Source of the DNA: Desulforamulus ruminis DSM 2154
GTDB lineage: Bacteria > Bacillota > Desulfotomaculia > Desulfotomaculales > Desulfotomaculaceae
Assembly: GCF_000215085.1 (NCBI RefSeq)
Contig: NC_015589.1
Coordinates: 2,368,120-2,432,119, forward strand
Direction of reading: 5' to 3'
DNA: 64,000 nucleotides
The notes under the pieces were generated by a model. It was not told where the DNA came from and ran no database searches. It saw only the letters and a list, made by a program, of their open reading frames with translations. Shown piece by piece: positions 1 through 8,700 of the stretch; position 1 is the first letter of the stretch, and each line of letters starts with the position of its first letter. A program made the translations under genes and the position numbers.

Positions 1-1145
1 TGAGGATCAATCAGGGTAATATCCGCCGGGGCTCCTTTTTCCAGTCTGCCTCCGGCCAGTCCCAGCACCTGTCTGGGGTGGCGGCTTAGTTTGGCCACCG
101 CCTGGGGTACGGTTAATATTCCCGGGTGCACCAATTCGGTGAACACCAGGCCCAAGGCGGTTTCCAGGCCCACCAGGCCGTTGGGGGCCAGTTGGAACTC
201 CACATCCTTCTCATGAAAGGCATGGGGCGCGTGGTCGGTGGCAATGACATCAATGGTGCCGTCCTTTAAACCTTCCTTTATGGCCTCCACGTCTTCCCGG
301 CTGCGCAGGGGCGGGTTTACTTTGGCGTTGGTATTAAAACCCAGCACTGCCTCTTCGGTCAAGGTAAAATGATGGGGGGTGGCCTCCGCCGTCACCTTAA
401 CGCCGCGTTCTTTGGCCTGCCGGAGCAGCCGCACCGAACCCCGGGTGCTGATATGGGCCAGATGCAGCTTACATCCGGTAGACTCCGCCAGCAGGATATC
501 CCGGGCCACCATGACCTCTTCGGCCGCGGCAGGAATTCCTTGCAGACCAAGCATGGAGGAAACCGCTCCCTCATGCATTTGCCCGCCGGCAGCCAGAGTT
601 AAATCCTCGCAGTGGGAGATTACCGTTAATCCCAGCATGGCTGCGTACTGCATAACCCGGCGCATCATCCCCGCATCCATGACCGGCATGCCGTCATCGG
701 AAAGGGCCACGGCGCCGGCCTTCTTTAAGTCCGCCATTTCGGTCAACTCCCGGCCTTTGGAGCCCTTGGTCAGGGCGCCGATGGGATAGACCTTGGCCGC
801 CCCCTCCCGGGCCTTTTCCAGGATATAACGGATGACCGTCGCATTATCCGCCACCGGGTCGCTGTTGGGCATGGAGGCCACCGCCGTAAACCCGCCCATG
901 GCGGCGGCCCGGGTGCCGCTGATAATATCCTCTTTGTATTCAAAGCCCGGCTCCCGCAGGTGAACATGCATGTCCACCAGTCCCGGGCATACATAGCAGC
1001 CGGAGGCCTCAACAATTTCCGCTCCCGGGGCCTGCAAACCTTTCCCCAGGTCAACAATCCTGCCTCCCTGCACCAATATATCGACCTGATCAAGGGTTTC
1101 CGCCACGGGATCCACCAGTTCGCCGCCCTTAATGAGCAATTGCAT
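1..1145 (-). CDS. pyrC: Dihydroorotase, 3' end outside the window
   Basis: This gene encodes dihydroorotase, the zinc amidohydrolase that cyclises carbamoyl-aspartate to dihydroorotate in cytoplasmic pyrimidine synthesis. The ATG is at 1145, and the frame stays open to base 1, giving about 381 visible residues; the C-terminus is cut off. The metal-binding motif [14 protein letters not shown] lies at residues 54-67, with His60 and His62 as metal ligands. Further on are the family motifs SHCED, HLAHIST and ATDHAPH. The start codon lies inside the end of pyrB (17-base overlap), so the two are probably translationally coupled under the pyr attenuators upstream. The identification is firm; only the missing C-terminus cannot be judged. 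Confidence 0.95.
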   Translation of the reverse strand, partial: MQLLIKGGELVDPVAETLDQVDILVQGGRIVDLGKGLQAPGAEIVEASGCYVCPGLVDMHVHLREPGFEYKEDIISGTRAAAMGGFTAVASMPNSDPVADNATVIRYILEKAREGAAKVYPIGALTKGSKGRELTEMADLKKAGAVALSDDGMPVMDAGMMRRVMQYAAMLGLTVISHCEDLTLAAGGQMHEGAVSSMLGLQGIPAAAEEVMVARDILLAESTGCKLHLAHISTRGSVRLLRQAKERGVKVTAEATPHHFTLTEEAVLGFNTNAKVNPPLRSREDVEAIKEGLKDGTIDVIATDHAPHAFHEKDVEFQLAPNGLVGLETALGLVFTELVHPGILTVPQAVAKLSRHPRQVLGLAGGRLEKGAPADITLIDP

Positions 1146-2067
1146 TGACTTCACCTCCGGTTAACAGGTATAAAAGCGCCATTCTTACGGCCACCCCGTT
1201 GGTTACCTGGTCTAAAATCACCGACCGACTGCCGTAGGCCACCTCGGCGCTGATCTCCACCCCCCGGTTAATGGGTCCCGGGTGCAGCACCAGGGCATCC
1301 GGGGCGGTAAGTTCCAGCCGTCTTTGATTCATCCCAAAGAGCCGGCTGTATTCCCGGATAGAAGGGAATAATCCCTGCTGCTGTCTTTCCAACTGTATGC
1401 GCAGCATGTTTACCACATCCGCCCCTTCCAGGGCGGCATCCAATTCTGAATAAACTTTAACGCCCATTTGTTCAATGTCCGGGGGCATCAGGGTGGACGG
1501 GCCGCTTACCCGTACCTCCGCCCCCATTTTGGTCAAGCCCCAGATGTTGGACCTGGCCACCCGGCTATGGAGAATATCGCCCACAATGGCTACCTTCAGT
1601 CCGGTCAGGGTTCCCTTTTTCTCCCGGATGGTAAACAGGTCCAGCAGGGCCTGGGTGGGGTGCTCATGGGTCCCGTCCCCGGCATTGATGACCGCAGCCG
1701 GAATGCACCGGGCCAGGTATTCGGCCGCCCCGCTGGCCGGATGGCGGATCACCACAACATCCACACCCATGGCATTTAAGGTTAAGCCGGTGTCCCGGAG
1801 GCTTTCGCCCTTGGCCACGGAACTGCTGGAAGCGCTGAGCCCCACGGTGTCCGCGCTTAAAAACTTGGCTGCCAGGTCAAAGGAGGATCGGGTCCGGGTA
1901 CTGTTCTCATAAAAGAGTGTAACCACACTCCGGCCTCTTAGAGTCGGTGTTTTCTTGATTTTTCTGCCGATAATTCCTTTCATGGGCACCGCAGTATCCA
2001 ATATCAGGCTTATTTCTTCCGCTGTCAGATCCCTGAGACCCAGAAGATCTTTTCTTTGCCAGCCCAT
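1129..2067 (-). CDS. pyrB: Aspartate carbamoyltransferase catalytic subunit
   Basis: The product condenses carbamoyl phosphate with aspartate, the committed step of pyrimidine synthesis. Its 312 residues are the normal length for a PyrB catalytic chain. The carbamoyl-phosphate-binding motif STRTRSSF begins at residue 56, HPTQALLDL begins at 136, and HPGPINRG begins at 262. No regulatory chain gene (pyrI) is visible nearby, as is usual in Firmicutes where PyrB is a plain trimer. The gene follows pyrR and an attenuator, and its end overlaps the pyrC start. Expression should therefore fall when UMP is plentiful, through PyrR-driven termination just upstream. Confidence 0.97.
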   Translation of the reverse strand: MGWQRKDLLGLRDLTAEEISLILDTAVPMKGIIGRKIKKTPTLRGRSVVTLFYENSTRTRSSFDLAAKFLSADTVGLSASSSSVAKGESLRDTGLTLNAMGVDVVVIRHPASGAAEYLARCIPAAVINAGDGTHEHPTQALLDLFTIREKKGTLTGLKVAIVGDILHSRVARSNIWGLTKMGAEVRVSGPSTLMPPDIEQMGVKVYSELDAALEGADVVNMLRIQLERQQQGLFPSIREYSRLFGMNQRRLELTAPDALVLHPGPINRGVEISAEVAYGSRSVILDQVTNGVAVRMALLYLLTGGEVNAIAH

Positions 2068-2080
2068 CCAATCCCCCCTT

Positions 2081-2122
2081 AAAATAATAAAACCTCAACC
2101 GGGCAGGGATGCCCGGCTGAGG
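2081..2122 (-). terminator. Intrinsic terminator of the pyrB attenuator
   Basis: On the minus strand, between pyrR and pyrB, a GC-rich hairpin (arms CCTCAGCCGGGC and GCCCGGTTGAGG, 2093-2122, one mismatch) is followed directly by a T-rich tract at 2081-2092. It ends 13 bases before the pyrB start, so it can only act by stopping transcription into pyrB and pyrC. Confidence 0.85.
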
Positions 2123-2207
2123 CCGGCAATTTTGCAATGGGGCCCTGAAACGGACCTTCCTTGCGCCTGAATCCCTTTCGGGATAACCTTGCCGGCCTCT
2201 CTGGACC
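2119..2207 (-). promoter_or_regulatory. PyrR-binding site and antiterminator of the pyrB leader
   Basis: The minus-strand leader contains GTCCAGAGAGGCCGGCAAGG at about 2187-2207, which fits the PyrR-binding loop consensus (ARUCCNGNGAGGYU). Its GAGGCCGGCAA part (2189-2199) is perfectly complementary over 11 bases to TTGCCGGCCTC at 2119-2129, which overlaps the 5' arm of the terminator. The two pairings are mutually exclusive: antiterminator when PyrR is free, terminator when UMP-loaded PyrR holds the upstream loop. This is the known Bacillus-type PyrR mechanism, and the pairing is visible directly in the sequence. Confidence 0.85.
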
Positions 2208-2236
2208 GCTTTTAAAGGTGTCGTTCAGGAACCTAT

Positions 2237-2837
<601 letters not shown>

Positions 2838-2852
<15 letters not shown>

Positions 2853-2908
2853 GGCATAGTTTAACCCATATAAAGCGGTTCTATGTCCCTTACCGGCCTC
2901 CCAGGACC
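2838..2908 (-). promoter_or_regulatory. PyrR-binding site and antiterminator of the pyrR leader
   Basis: GGTCCTGGGAGGCCGGTAAG at about 2888-2908 (minus strand) matches the PyrR-binding consensus and closely resembles the second site before pyrB. Its CGGTAAG end can pair with CTTACCG in the 5' arm of the downstream terminator (2844-2850 region), giving the competing antiterminator. The operon thus has two serial attenuators, one before pyrR and one before pyrB. Confidence 0.8.
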
Positions 2909-2930
2909 AAATTAAAGGTTTTCCTGTACA

Positions 2931-2960
2931 AGTTTACCATCGGCCCCTTGGACTTGTCAA
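2931..2960 (-). promoter_or_regulatory. Probable promoter of the pyr operon
   Basis: The minus strand shows TTGACA (2955-2960), an 18-base spacer and TAAACT (2931-2936), a good sigma-A-type promoter. It lies about 25 bases before the PyrR-binding loop, which is where a start for the attenuated leader is expected. Confidence 0.7.
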
Positions 2961-3008
2961 CCCCGATCGACTCGGCGTTGATTTACTCAGCGGATGCTAA
3001 AAAAATAT

Positions 3009-3182
3009 AATGGAACGCGGATTTTGCGGATTTACGCGGATCTTCACGGATTTTTATTTGTAAATATAATTCAGTTAAGCTGCTTTCCTGTATGGGTTAT
3101 TTTCGTAAAGTCATGCTGTTCCTTTTTTATAACGCCCATAAATCCGCGTTAATCCGCCTAATCCGTAAAATCCGTGTTCTAT
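3009..3182. repeat. Dispersed palindromic repeat, copy A
   Basis: Two inverted arms, AATGGAACGCGGATT... (3009-3056) and ...AAATCCGTGTTCTATT (about 3139-3182), are each built of reiterated CGGATT units and separated by about 80 bases of unrelated AT-rich sequence. The same arms recur at four other intergenic places in this window. This copy lies between the pyr promoter region and yqhV and has the longest loop. Confidence 0.8.
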
Positions 3183-3208
3183 TTATTTTTATTCGTTTTA
3201 TGGTTTAG

Positions 3209-3484
3209 TCAGGATTTATTAACGCCATAAAAAATCAGGACCACCCCGGAAAAAATAATCGCAATTTTGCTGATGGAAACTTTTCCCGCTAAACCTGCCA
3301 AGCCCAGGACGGTCACCAGAATCATCACTGAAGGCCCCACCAAGGCCAGAACGGCATTTATTTTCAGAGCGGTTTCCACTCTGCCAAATTTTAGCATTAA
3401 AAAGGCTGCCGTAAGCTCGATGCTGGCGGATACACAGCGAAGCATGGCCATGGCAAAGACAATTTTATCCGTAACAAAAAACAT
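3209..3484 (-). CDS. yqhV: YqhV-like small membrane protein (DUF2619)
   Basis: A 91-residue hydrophobic protein with three likely membrane segments (about 8-32, 42-64 and 70-88). The pattern RCVSASIELTAAFLMLKFG, then NAVLALVGP and a final FSGVVLIFYGVNK resembles Bacillus YqhV, a sporulation-associated protein of unknown function encoded near spoIIIA genes in that genus. Here it stands alone, divergent from the MFS gene. A clear GGAGG ribosome site precedes the ATG at 3484. The family assignment rests on remembered sequence similarity; the function is unknown. Confidence 0.7.
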   Translation of the reverse strand: MFFVTDKIVFAMAMLRCVSASIELTAAFLMLKFGRVETALKINAVLALVGPSVMILVTVLGLAGLAGKVSISKIAIIFSGVVLIFYGVNKS

Positions 3485-3604
3485 ATTCTCCCTCCGCTTC
3501 CAGTTCCTAATCTTTAAATATGCCGGATTAAAGAATTAAATGCATACCGGAAGGTCTACCGAGAGAAAATACATTTTGCCGAACCTATCAATGATAAGGA
3601 CGTG

Positions 3605-5056
3605 ATGATCTTGTCGCAAGCAGCCCCAGCAGGCAACAATGAAAATAAGGTGAACAAATTTACCCTGGCCGCACTCGCCGGTGTGCCCCTGATTATGGTG
3701 CTGGGGAACTCCATGCTGATTCCTGTTCTGCCGCAAATGGCCAAGTCTTTACAGGTTTCTCAAATGCAAATCAGCTTAATTATTACCCTGTTTTCCGTTC
3801 CGGCCGGATTGGTGATTCCCTTTGCGGGGTTCCTTTCCGACCGCTTTGGACGAAAAAAGATTATTTTGCCCGGCCTTTTCCTTTATGGCCTGGGAGGTCT
3901 TTTGGCCGGCGTGGCAGCACTCTTTTTTAAAGAAAATGCCTTTCCCTGGATTTTGGGCAGCCGAGTGCTGCAGGGCATCGGGGCCGCCGGTACCGCGCCC
4001 ATTGCCATGGCCTTCTGCGGCGACCTCTGGAAAGGCAAGGAAAGGGCCAAATCTTTGGGTGTCATTGAAGCTTCCAACGGCATGGGCAAAGTCAGCAGCC
4101 CCATTCTGGGAGCGCTGGTGGGTCTGATTGCTTGGTGGGCCATTTTTTTCTTTTTTCCTATTGTCATTACCCTGGTTATCCTGGCAGTCTGGTTTCTCAC
4201 CAAAGAACCCGAAACTCAGAAAAAAACTCAAAAAGTCAGCGAATATGTAGGGTCCATAAAAAAAGTATTCAAGAAAAAGGCGCCGCTGCTGCTTACCAGT
4301 TTTTTTGCCGGTTCTGCCGCCCTGCTCATTTTGTTTGGCGTGCTCTTCTATTTATCCGACTTCCTGGAAAAAAAATATGGCCTGGATGGCGTTTTAAAAG
4401 GCGCCGCCCTGGCCATTCCGGTACTCTTTATGAGCACCACTTCTTATATCACCGGAGCGCTGATCAAGAAAAAAGTGAAATTAATGAAATGGCTGGTGGT
4501 TATAGGTCATGCATTAATTGCCATTTCACTGGTCACCCTGCCCTTGTTTAATAACGTGTACATTTTTTTTGCCGGCATTTCCGTGGCGGGAATTGGCACC
4601 GGTCTGGTGCTTCCCTGCCTGAATACCTTGATTACCGGTGCTACGGATAAAGACGAACGGGGTTTGGTTACTTCCCTGTACGGAAGTGTACGCTTCCTCG
4701 GGGTAGCAGCCGGTCCTCCCCTCTTTGGCTGGCTGGTGGGTATTGGCCCGGACGCCATGTTCTGGGCCTCGGCAGGGCTGGCGGCGGTGGCGGCGGTCCT
4801 GGCCTTTATCTTTATTAAAGTCAAAGCCATCCAGTCATCCCAGCAGGAGGCTCCCCAGGGGGAACCTTCTACCGGGGACAAAAAGCAGCCGTCCCAGGTG
4901 GTTATCCAAGCCGCCGGTCAACCGGCTTTCTTTTACAAAAGTCTGGCCTGGCGCCCCACGGGACAGGTGATTCCGGCAGCCCGCAAGCCCATGCCGGGGG
5001 TTCATCGGGCCAAGCAGGAAGGACAGGTAAATAATGGTGATCAGCAAAACCGGTGA
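3605..5056 (+). CDS. Major facilitator superfamily transporter, probable drug exporter
   Basis: A polytopic membrane protein of about 483 residues with roughly 12 hydrophobic segments. The MFS motif A is clear as GFLSDRFGRKKIILPGL near residue 80, and an antiporter-type motif C-like stretch (GSRVLQGIGAAGTAPIAMAF) follows near 120. These features place it among proton-coupled drug exporters, though the substrate cannot be read. The last 60 or so residues form an unusual hydrophilic tail rich in Gln, Pro and Lys, beyond the final membrane helix. An AAGGA site lies before GTG 3602 and ATG 3605; the latter has the better spacing. It is a single gene, divergent from yqhV. Confidence 0.85.
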   Translation: MILSQAAPAGNNENKVNKFTLAALAGVPLIMVLGNSMLIPVLPQMAKSLQVSQMQISLIITLFSVPAGLVIPFAGFLSDRFGRKKIILPGLFLYGLGGLLAGVAALFFKENAFPWILGSRVLQGIGAAGTAPIAMAFCGDLWKGKERAKSLGVIEASNGMGKVSSPILGALVGLIAWWAIFFFFPIVITLVILAVWFLTKEPETQKKTQKVSEYVGSIKKVFKKKAPLLLTSFFAGSAALLILFGVLFYLSDFLEKKYGLDGVLKGAALAIPVLFMSTTSYITGALIKKKVKLMKWLVVIGHALIAISLVTLPLFNNVYIFFAGISVAGIGTGLVLPCLNTLITGATDKDERGLVTSLYGSVRFLGVAAGPPLFGWLVGIGPDAMFWASAGLAAVAAVLAFIFIKVKAIQSSQQEAPQGEPSTGDKKQPSQVVIQAAGQPAFFYKSLAWRPTGQVIPAARKPMPGVHRAKQEGQVNNGDQQNR

Positions 5057-5180
5057 CCACCTTTTTCCTTATCGCATATGTTAACTCATGGAACGCAGCA
5101 ATCCAAACACGGGAAATGGACGGAGGTGTCAGACGGAACCCGTTTTTCCACCGGGACCCGTGAAAGGAGATGTCAGTTTT

Positions 5181-5990
5181 ATGAATAACAGCAGTAAAAA
5201 AACGTGGCAGGAACTGCTGCGTTTCCCTCTGGGCGATCGCTGCCAGAAACCCCGGAACACCGGTCTAACCATGATTATTGATAAAGGCCTGGGGTTAGGC
5301 CAAACCAAAGATCTGCTCAATCTGGCCGGAGATTATATTGACTTCTTAAAACTTGGCTTTGGAACGTCCGCTCTTTATTACAATGAGGTATTGGAAGAGA
5401 AGATTCATCTGGTACGTTCCCACGGGGTGGATATTTACCCCGGAGGCACTTTTCTGGAAGTAGCGATTCTTCAGGACAAGCTCAGGGAATATCTGGTAAT
5501 GGCTCGAGATTTTGGTTTTTCCGCTGTTGAAGTTTCCGACGGAACCATTGATTTGGATCCGGAAATCCGTACCCGGGCCATTACTCTTGCTGCTGAGATG
5601 GGTTTTAAGGTTTTGACCGAGGTGGGCAAAAAAGACCCTCAGGATGAGTTTGAAATTAAGCAAATTATTCAGTTGGTTAGCAGGGATATTGCCAACGGCG
5701 CTGCCCACGTTATTGTGGAAGGTCGGGAATCCGGTAAAGCAGTGGGGCTTTATGATCAAGACGGAAACCTGATTGTATCGGATTTGGAGGAACTGGTTCA
5801 CGGCTTGGAACAACCCGATAAGCTCATATGGGAAGCACCTTTGAAGGAACAGCAACAGGAATTGATTTTGCGTTTTGGCCCCAATGTCAGCATTGGCAAC
5901 GTGAATGCTCATGAAATCCTGGCTCTGGAGGCCTTACGGGTTGGCTTAAGGGCCGACACTTTAAAGGCAGTCCTACAAAGACAAAACTAA
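5181..5990 (+). CDS. comA: Phosphosulfolactate synthase
   Basis: The 269-residue product matches the ComA/YitD family, a TIM-barrel enzyme that adds sulfite to phosphoenolpyruvate to give phosphosulfolactate. Family landmarks seen are TMIIDKGLGL, DFLKLGFGTSALY, the DIYPGGTFLEVA stretch, GFSAVEVSDGTI and HVIVEGRESG. In archaea the reaction starts coenzyme M synthesis; in Bacillus the product leads to sulfolactate, which accumulates in spores, the more likely role here. ATG 5181 was chosen over an upstream in-frame ATG at 5088 because AAAGGAGATG precedes it at ideal spacing and homologues begin here. A terminator follows, so it is probably monocistronic. Confidence 0.92.
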   Translation: MNNSSKKTWQELLRFPLGDRCQKPRNTGLTMIIDKGLGLGQTKDLLNLAGDYIDFLKLGFGTSALYYNEVLEEKIHLVRSHGVDIYPGGTFLEVAILQDKLREYLVMARDFGFSAVEVSDGTIDLDPEIRTRAITLAAEMGFKVLTEVGKKDPQDEFEIKQIIQLVSRDIANGAAHVIVEGRESGKAVGLYDQDGNLIVSDLEELVHGLEQPDKLIWEAPLKEQQQELILRFGPNVSIGNVNAHEILALEALRVGLRADTLKAVLQRQN

Positions 5991-5997
5991 AGTCCCG

Positions 5998-6036
5998 CTC
6001 CTTGGCTGGAACCTTCCTTCCGGCAAGGAGTTTTTT
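5998..6036 (+). terminator. Terminator after comA
   Basis: CTCCTTG (5998-6004) pairs with CAAGGAG (6024-6030), followed by TTTTTTATT. It starts eight bases after the comA stop codon. Confidence 0.8.
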
Positions 6037-6197
6037 ATTAACCGGATCCTGTATCTTTTTTATATAGAAAAATTCCATTGGCCTTTGCCAACCCTTGGGA
6101 CAAGGGATGGCAGAGGCGTTTATCCGGCTGCCATTTAATGATGCCGGGATACATTTTAATAATATCCATTGCAACTGTCCAAGTTTTTTACAAATGC

Positions 6198-6226
6198 TTG
6201 ACAATTTTTCAAAAGGGAATTAATAT
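6198..6226 (+). promoter_or_regulatory. Promoter of the TetR-ABC operon
   Basis: TTGACA (6198-6203), a 17-base spacer and TAATAT (6221-6226) make an almost consensus sigma-A promoter 45 bases before the tetR-family gene. The -10 box overlaps the first of two palindromes, which suggests tight repression. Confidence 0.85.
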
Positions 6227-6252
6227 AACAGTGTTATATAACTCTGTTATAT
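6223..6252 (+). promoter_or_regulatory. Two overlapping palindromic operators
   Basis: ATATAACA-G-TGTTATAT (6223-6239) and ATATAAC-TCT-GTTATAT (6236-6252) are both perfect 17-base palindromes that share the four bases ATAT at 6236-6239. They cover the -10 box and the transcription start. Palindromes of this size and place are typical TetR-family operators, so the regulator encoded 19 bases downstream probably binds here as two dimers and represses itself and the ABC genes. Confidence 0.8.
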
Positions 6253-6270
6253 CGAATTGGAGGATTCTGT

Positions 6271-6891
6271 ATGAACCAGGAGGAACAAACAACGCAGCAG
6301 CGCATTTTACAGGCTGCCAAAGAGGAATTTCTGCGCTTGGGCTTCCAGGGGGCTTCCCTGCGCTCCATTGTGAAGGCGGCCGGTGTGACAACCGGGGCTT
6401 TGTACGGCTATTATTCCGACAAAAACGCGCTCTTTGACGCCCTGGTGCGGGAGGCTGCGGAAACACTGTACGAAATATACCTGCGGGCCCACGAGGAATT
6501 TGAAGCGCTGCCGCCTGAGCGGCAGGTTTCAGAGATGGTACAGTCTGCTCAGGCGGGCGTATGGGCGTGCTTTGAGTATATTTATGTACATTTTGACATC
6601 TTCAAGCTGCTTATCTGCCATGCCGAAGGCACATCTTACGAGCATTATCTGCATCGCCTGGCGGAGATTGAAGAAAAAAGCTCCTATTCTTTTTTCGGCT
6701 GTATGGAAGAGACGGGACACACTGTCCCTTTCATTTCAAAGGATCTCAACCATATGCTGGCCAGCGCTTACCTGTCGGGCTTTTTTGAAATTGTGGCCCA
6801 TGACATGCCAAAAAAAGAGGCACAGGAATATGTCCGACAGCTTACGGATTTTTTTAGCGCCGGTTGGAAAAACCTCTTGGGGCTTAGTTAG
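6271..6891 (+). CDS. TetR/AcrR-family transcriptional regulator
   Basis: A 206-residue regulator with the N-terminal TetR helix-turn-helix: QRILQAAKEEFLRLGFQGAS, then SIVKAAGVTTGALYGYYSDK, within residues 10-56. The C-terminal ligand domain is not recognisable by eye. The gene has a GGAGG site and is followed after 50 bases by two ABC transporter genes on the same strand. Together with the double operator, this implies an autorepressor that releases the exporter genes when it binds a ligand, probably a drug or metabolite. The ligand is unknown. Confidence 0.92.
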   Translation: MNQEEQTTQQRILQAAKEEFLRLGFQGASLRSIVKAAGVTTGALYGYYSDKNALFDALVREAAETLYEIYLRAHEEFEALPPERQVSEMVQSAQAGVWACFEYIYVHFDIFKLLICHAEGTSYEHYLHRLAEIEEKSSYSFFGCMEETGHTVPFISKDLNHMLASAYLSGFFEIVAHDMPKKEAQEYVRQLTDFFSAGWKNLLGLS

Positions 6892-6944
6892 TCCCCAAAT
6901 TTTTACACAAGTTAGCAGTATCCAACTACCAAGGAGGTGTCATG

Positions 6945-8687
6945 ATGGAGCAATCCAAAAAAACGGGGACCATCACCCGGCTTAAAGAATTTGCGGGTCC
7001 CCACCGGAAGAACTATCTGCTCTCGGTATTGTTGGCGGTGCTGGGGGTGCTGTGCAGTATGGTTCCCTATTTCGCGGTCTCCCAGATGATTCTGCGGCTG
7101 ATTGAAGGCGGGCGGGATTTTACTTGGTATTTGAGCTGGTGCGCGGTTGCCGCCGCAGGTTTTCTGGGCAGGAGTATGCTGCACAATCTGTCCACCAGCC
7201 TGTCCCACAAAGCAACCTTTGCCGTTATTTCCGAAGTCCGGCGCCGCATTGCCCAAAAGCTGACCCGCGTTCCCATGGGCTATGTGCTGAATACTCCCTC
7301 GGGCAAATTTAAAAACACCATGGTGGAGAAGGTTGACAGCATCGAGCCCACCCTGGCCCATGTGCTGCCGGAAATGACCTCCAACCTGCTGGTGCCCCTG
7401 GCCATCATCGCCTATCTCTTTATTTTGGACTGGCGTATGGCGCTGGTTTCCCTCATCACGCTGCCCATCGGCGCTCTCTGCTATATGGGCATGATGAAGG
7501 ACTACGAGCGCCGCTATGCCGAGTATGTGGGGGTGAGCCGGCACATGAACGCCACGGCGGTGGAATATACCAAGGGCATTGAGGTCATCAAGGCCTTCGG
7601 TCAGTCCGCTACCTCATACCAAAAATTTTCCGATGCGGTGCATCGCAATGCCACCTACGGCCTGGATTGGATGCGGGATGTTCAGTTGTACTTTTCCATG
7701 GGCATCGGCATCTGGCCCGCCGTCCTCATCGGCGTGCTGCCCGTTGGTTGCATCTTCTATGGAAACGGCTCCCTGACCGGCGCCGACTTTATCACCATTA
7801 TGATTCTAGCGCTGGGGATCATGGCGCCGCTGCTCTCGGCCATGTATTACACCGATGACTTGGCCAAGATAAGGATTATTGTGGGTGAAATCGGGGCTAT
7901 TCTTGATGAACCGGAACAGATACGCCCCACCCAGCCGGCCCAGCTTAGCAGTACGGACATCGAGCTGCGCGGCGTCACCTTTGGCTACGGTGAAAGCGAA
8001 GTCCTGCATGGCGTCGACCTGAACATCCCGGCGGGTTCGCTCACCGCACTGGTGGGACCCTCCGGCAGCGGCAAGTCCACCATCGCCAAACTCATCGCTT
8101 CTTTTTGGGACGTATCCGGCGGTTCGGTGTCCATCGGCGGCGTGGATGTGCGAAAGATCCCGGCCCATCAGCTAATGGATACCATTGCCTATGTGGCACA
8201 GGACAATTATCTGTTTGATCAGAGCATATTGGAAAACATCCGCCTGGGCCGCCCCTCCGCCACCGATCAGGAGGTCAAAGCAGCGGCCCAGGCAGCCGGT
8301 TGCCATGAATTTATCATGGGGCTGGAAAAAGGGTACGATACTGTGGCCGGTGGAGCCGGCGGACATCTCTCCGGCGGGGAGCGGCAGCGCATCACCATTG
8401 CCCGGGCCATGCTCAAAGATGCGCCCATTGTGATTCTGGATGAAGCCACCGCCTATACCGACCCGGAAAACGAGGCGGTAATCCAGAGTGCCGTGGCCAA
8501 GCTGGTGAAGGGAAAAACCCTCATTGTAATTGCCCACCGCCTTTCCACCATCATTGATTCCGATCAAATTGCCCTTATCGCCAAGGGACGTGTGGCGGCC
8601 GTCGGCACCCACAGTGAGCTTTTGGACAACAGCCCGCTGTACAAAGAATTATGGCAGGCGCATATCAGCGCCAAAGACGCCGCCTAA
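6945..8687 (+). CDS. ABC exporter half-transporter, first of a pair
   Basis: A permease-ATPase fusion of about 580 residues: a six-helix type IV exporter domain (about 15-310), then a nucleotide-binding domain. Walker A GPSGSGKST is at about 372, the signature LSGGERQR near 475, and Walker B VILDEATA near 497. The residue after Walker B Glu is intact, so the site looks catalytic. It is followed after 13 bases by a second half-transporter, and the two probably form a heterodimer. The layout (TetR, ABC, ABC) is common for multidrug or peptide efflux; relatedness to siderophore-importing YbtPQ/IrtAB-type pairs cannot be excluded. ATG 6942 and ATG 6945 are both possible; the second has better spacing from AAGGAGG. 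Confidence 0.9.
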   Translation: MEQSKKTGTITRLKEFAGPHRKNYLLSVLLAVLGVLCSMVPYFAVSQMILRLIEGGRDFTWYLSWCAVAAAGFLGRSMLHNLSTSLSHKATFAVISEVRRRIAQKLTRVPMGYVLNTPSGKFKNTMVEKVDSIEPTLAHVLPEMTSNLLVPLAIIAYLFILDWRMALVSLITLPIGALCYMGMMKDYERRYAEYVGVSRHMNATAVEYTKGIEVIKAFGQSATSYQKFSDAVHRNATYGLDWMRDVQLYFSMGIGIWPAVLIGVLPVGCIFYGNGSLTGADFITIMILALGIMAPLLSAMYYTDDLAKIRIIVGEIGAILDEPEQIRPTQPAQLSSTDIELRGVTFGYGESEVLHGVDLNIPAGSLTALVGPSGSGKSTIAKLIASFWDVSGGSVSIGGVDVRKIPAHQLMDTIAYVAQDNYLFDQSILENIRLGRPSATDQEVKAAAQAAGCHEFIMGLEKGYDTVAGGAGGHLSGGERQRITIARAMLKDAPIVILDEATAYTDPENEAVIQSAVAKLVKGKTLIVIAHRLSTIIDSDQIALIAKGRVAAVGTHSELLDNSPLYKELWQAHISAKDAA

Positions 8688-8700
8688 AGGAGGAAATCCT

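Noticed and set aside
379-789. Plus-strand frames within pyrC
   Set aside because: They are shadows of the dihydroorotase coding strand, which has all catalytic motifs.
3009-3182. CGGATT-rich repeats as a CRISPR array
   Set aside because: Units are 6-12 bases long, arranged as inverted arms and scattered over five loci; no direct repeats with unique spacers.
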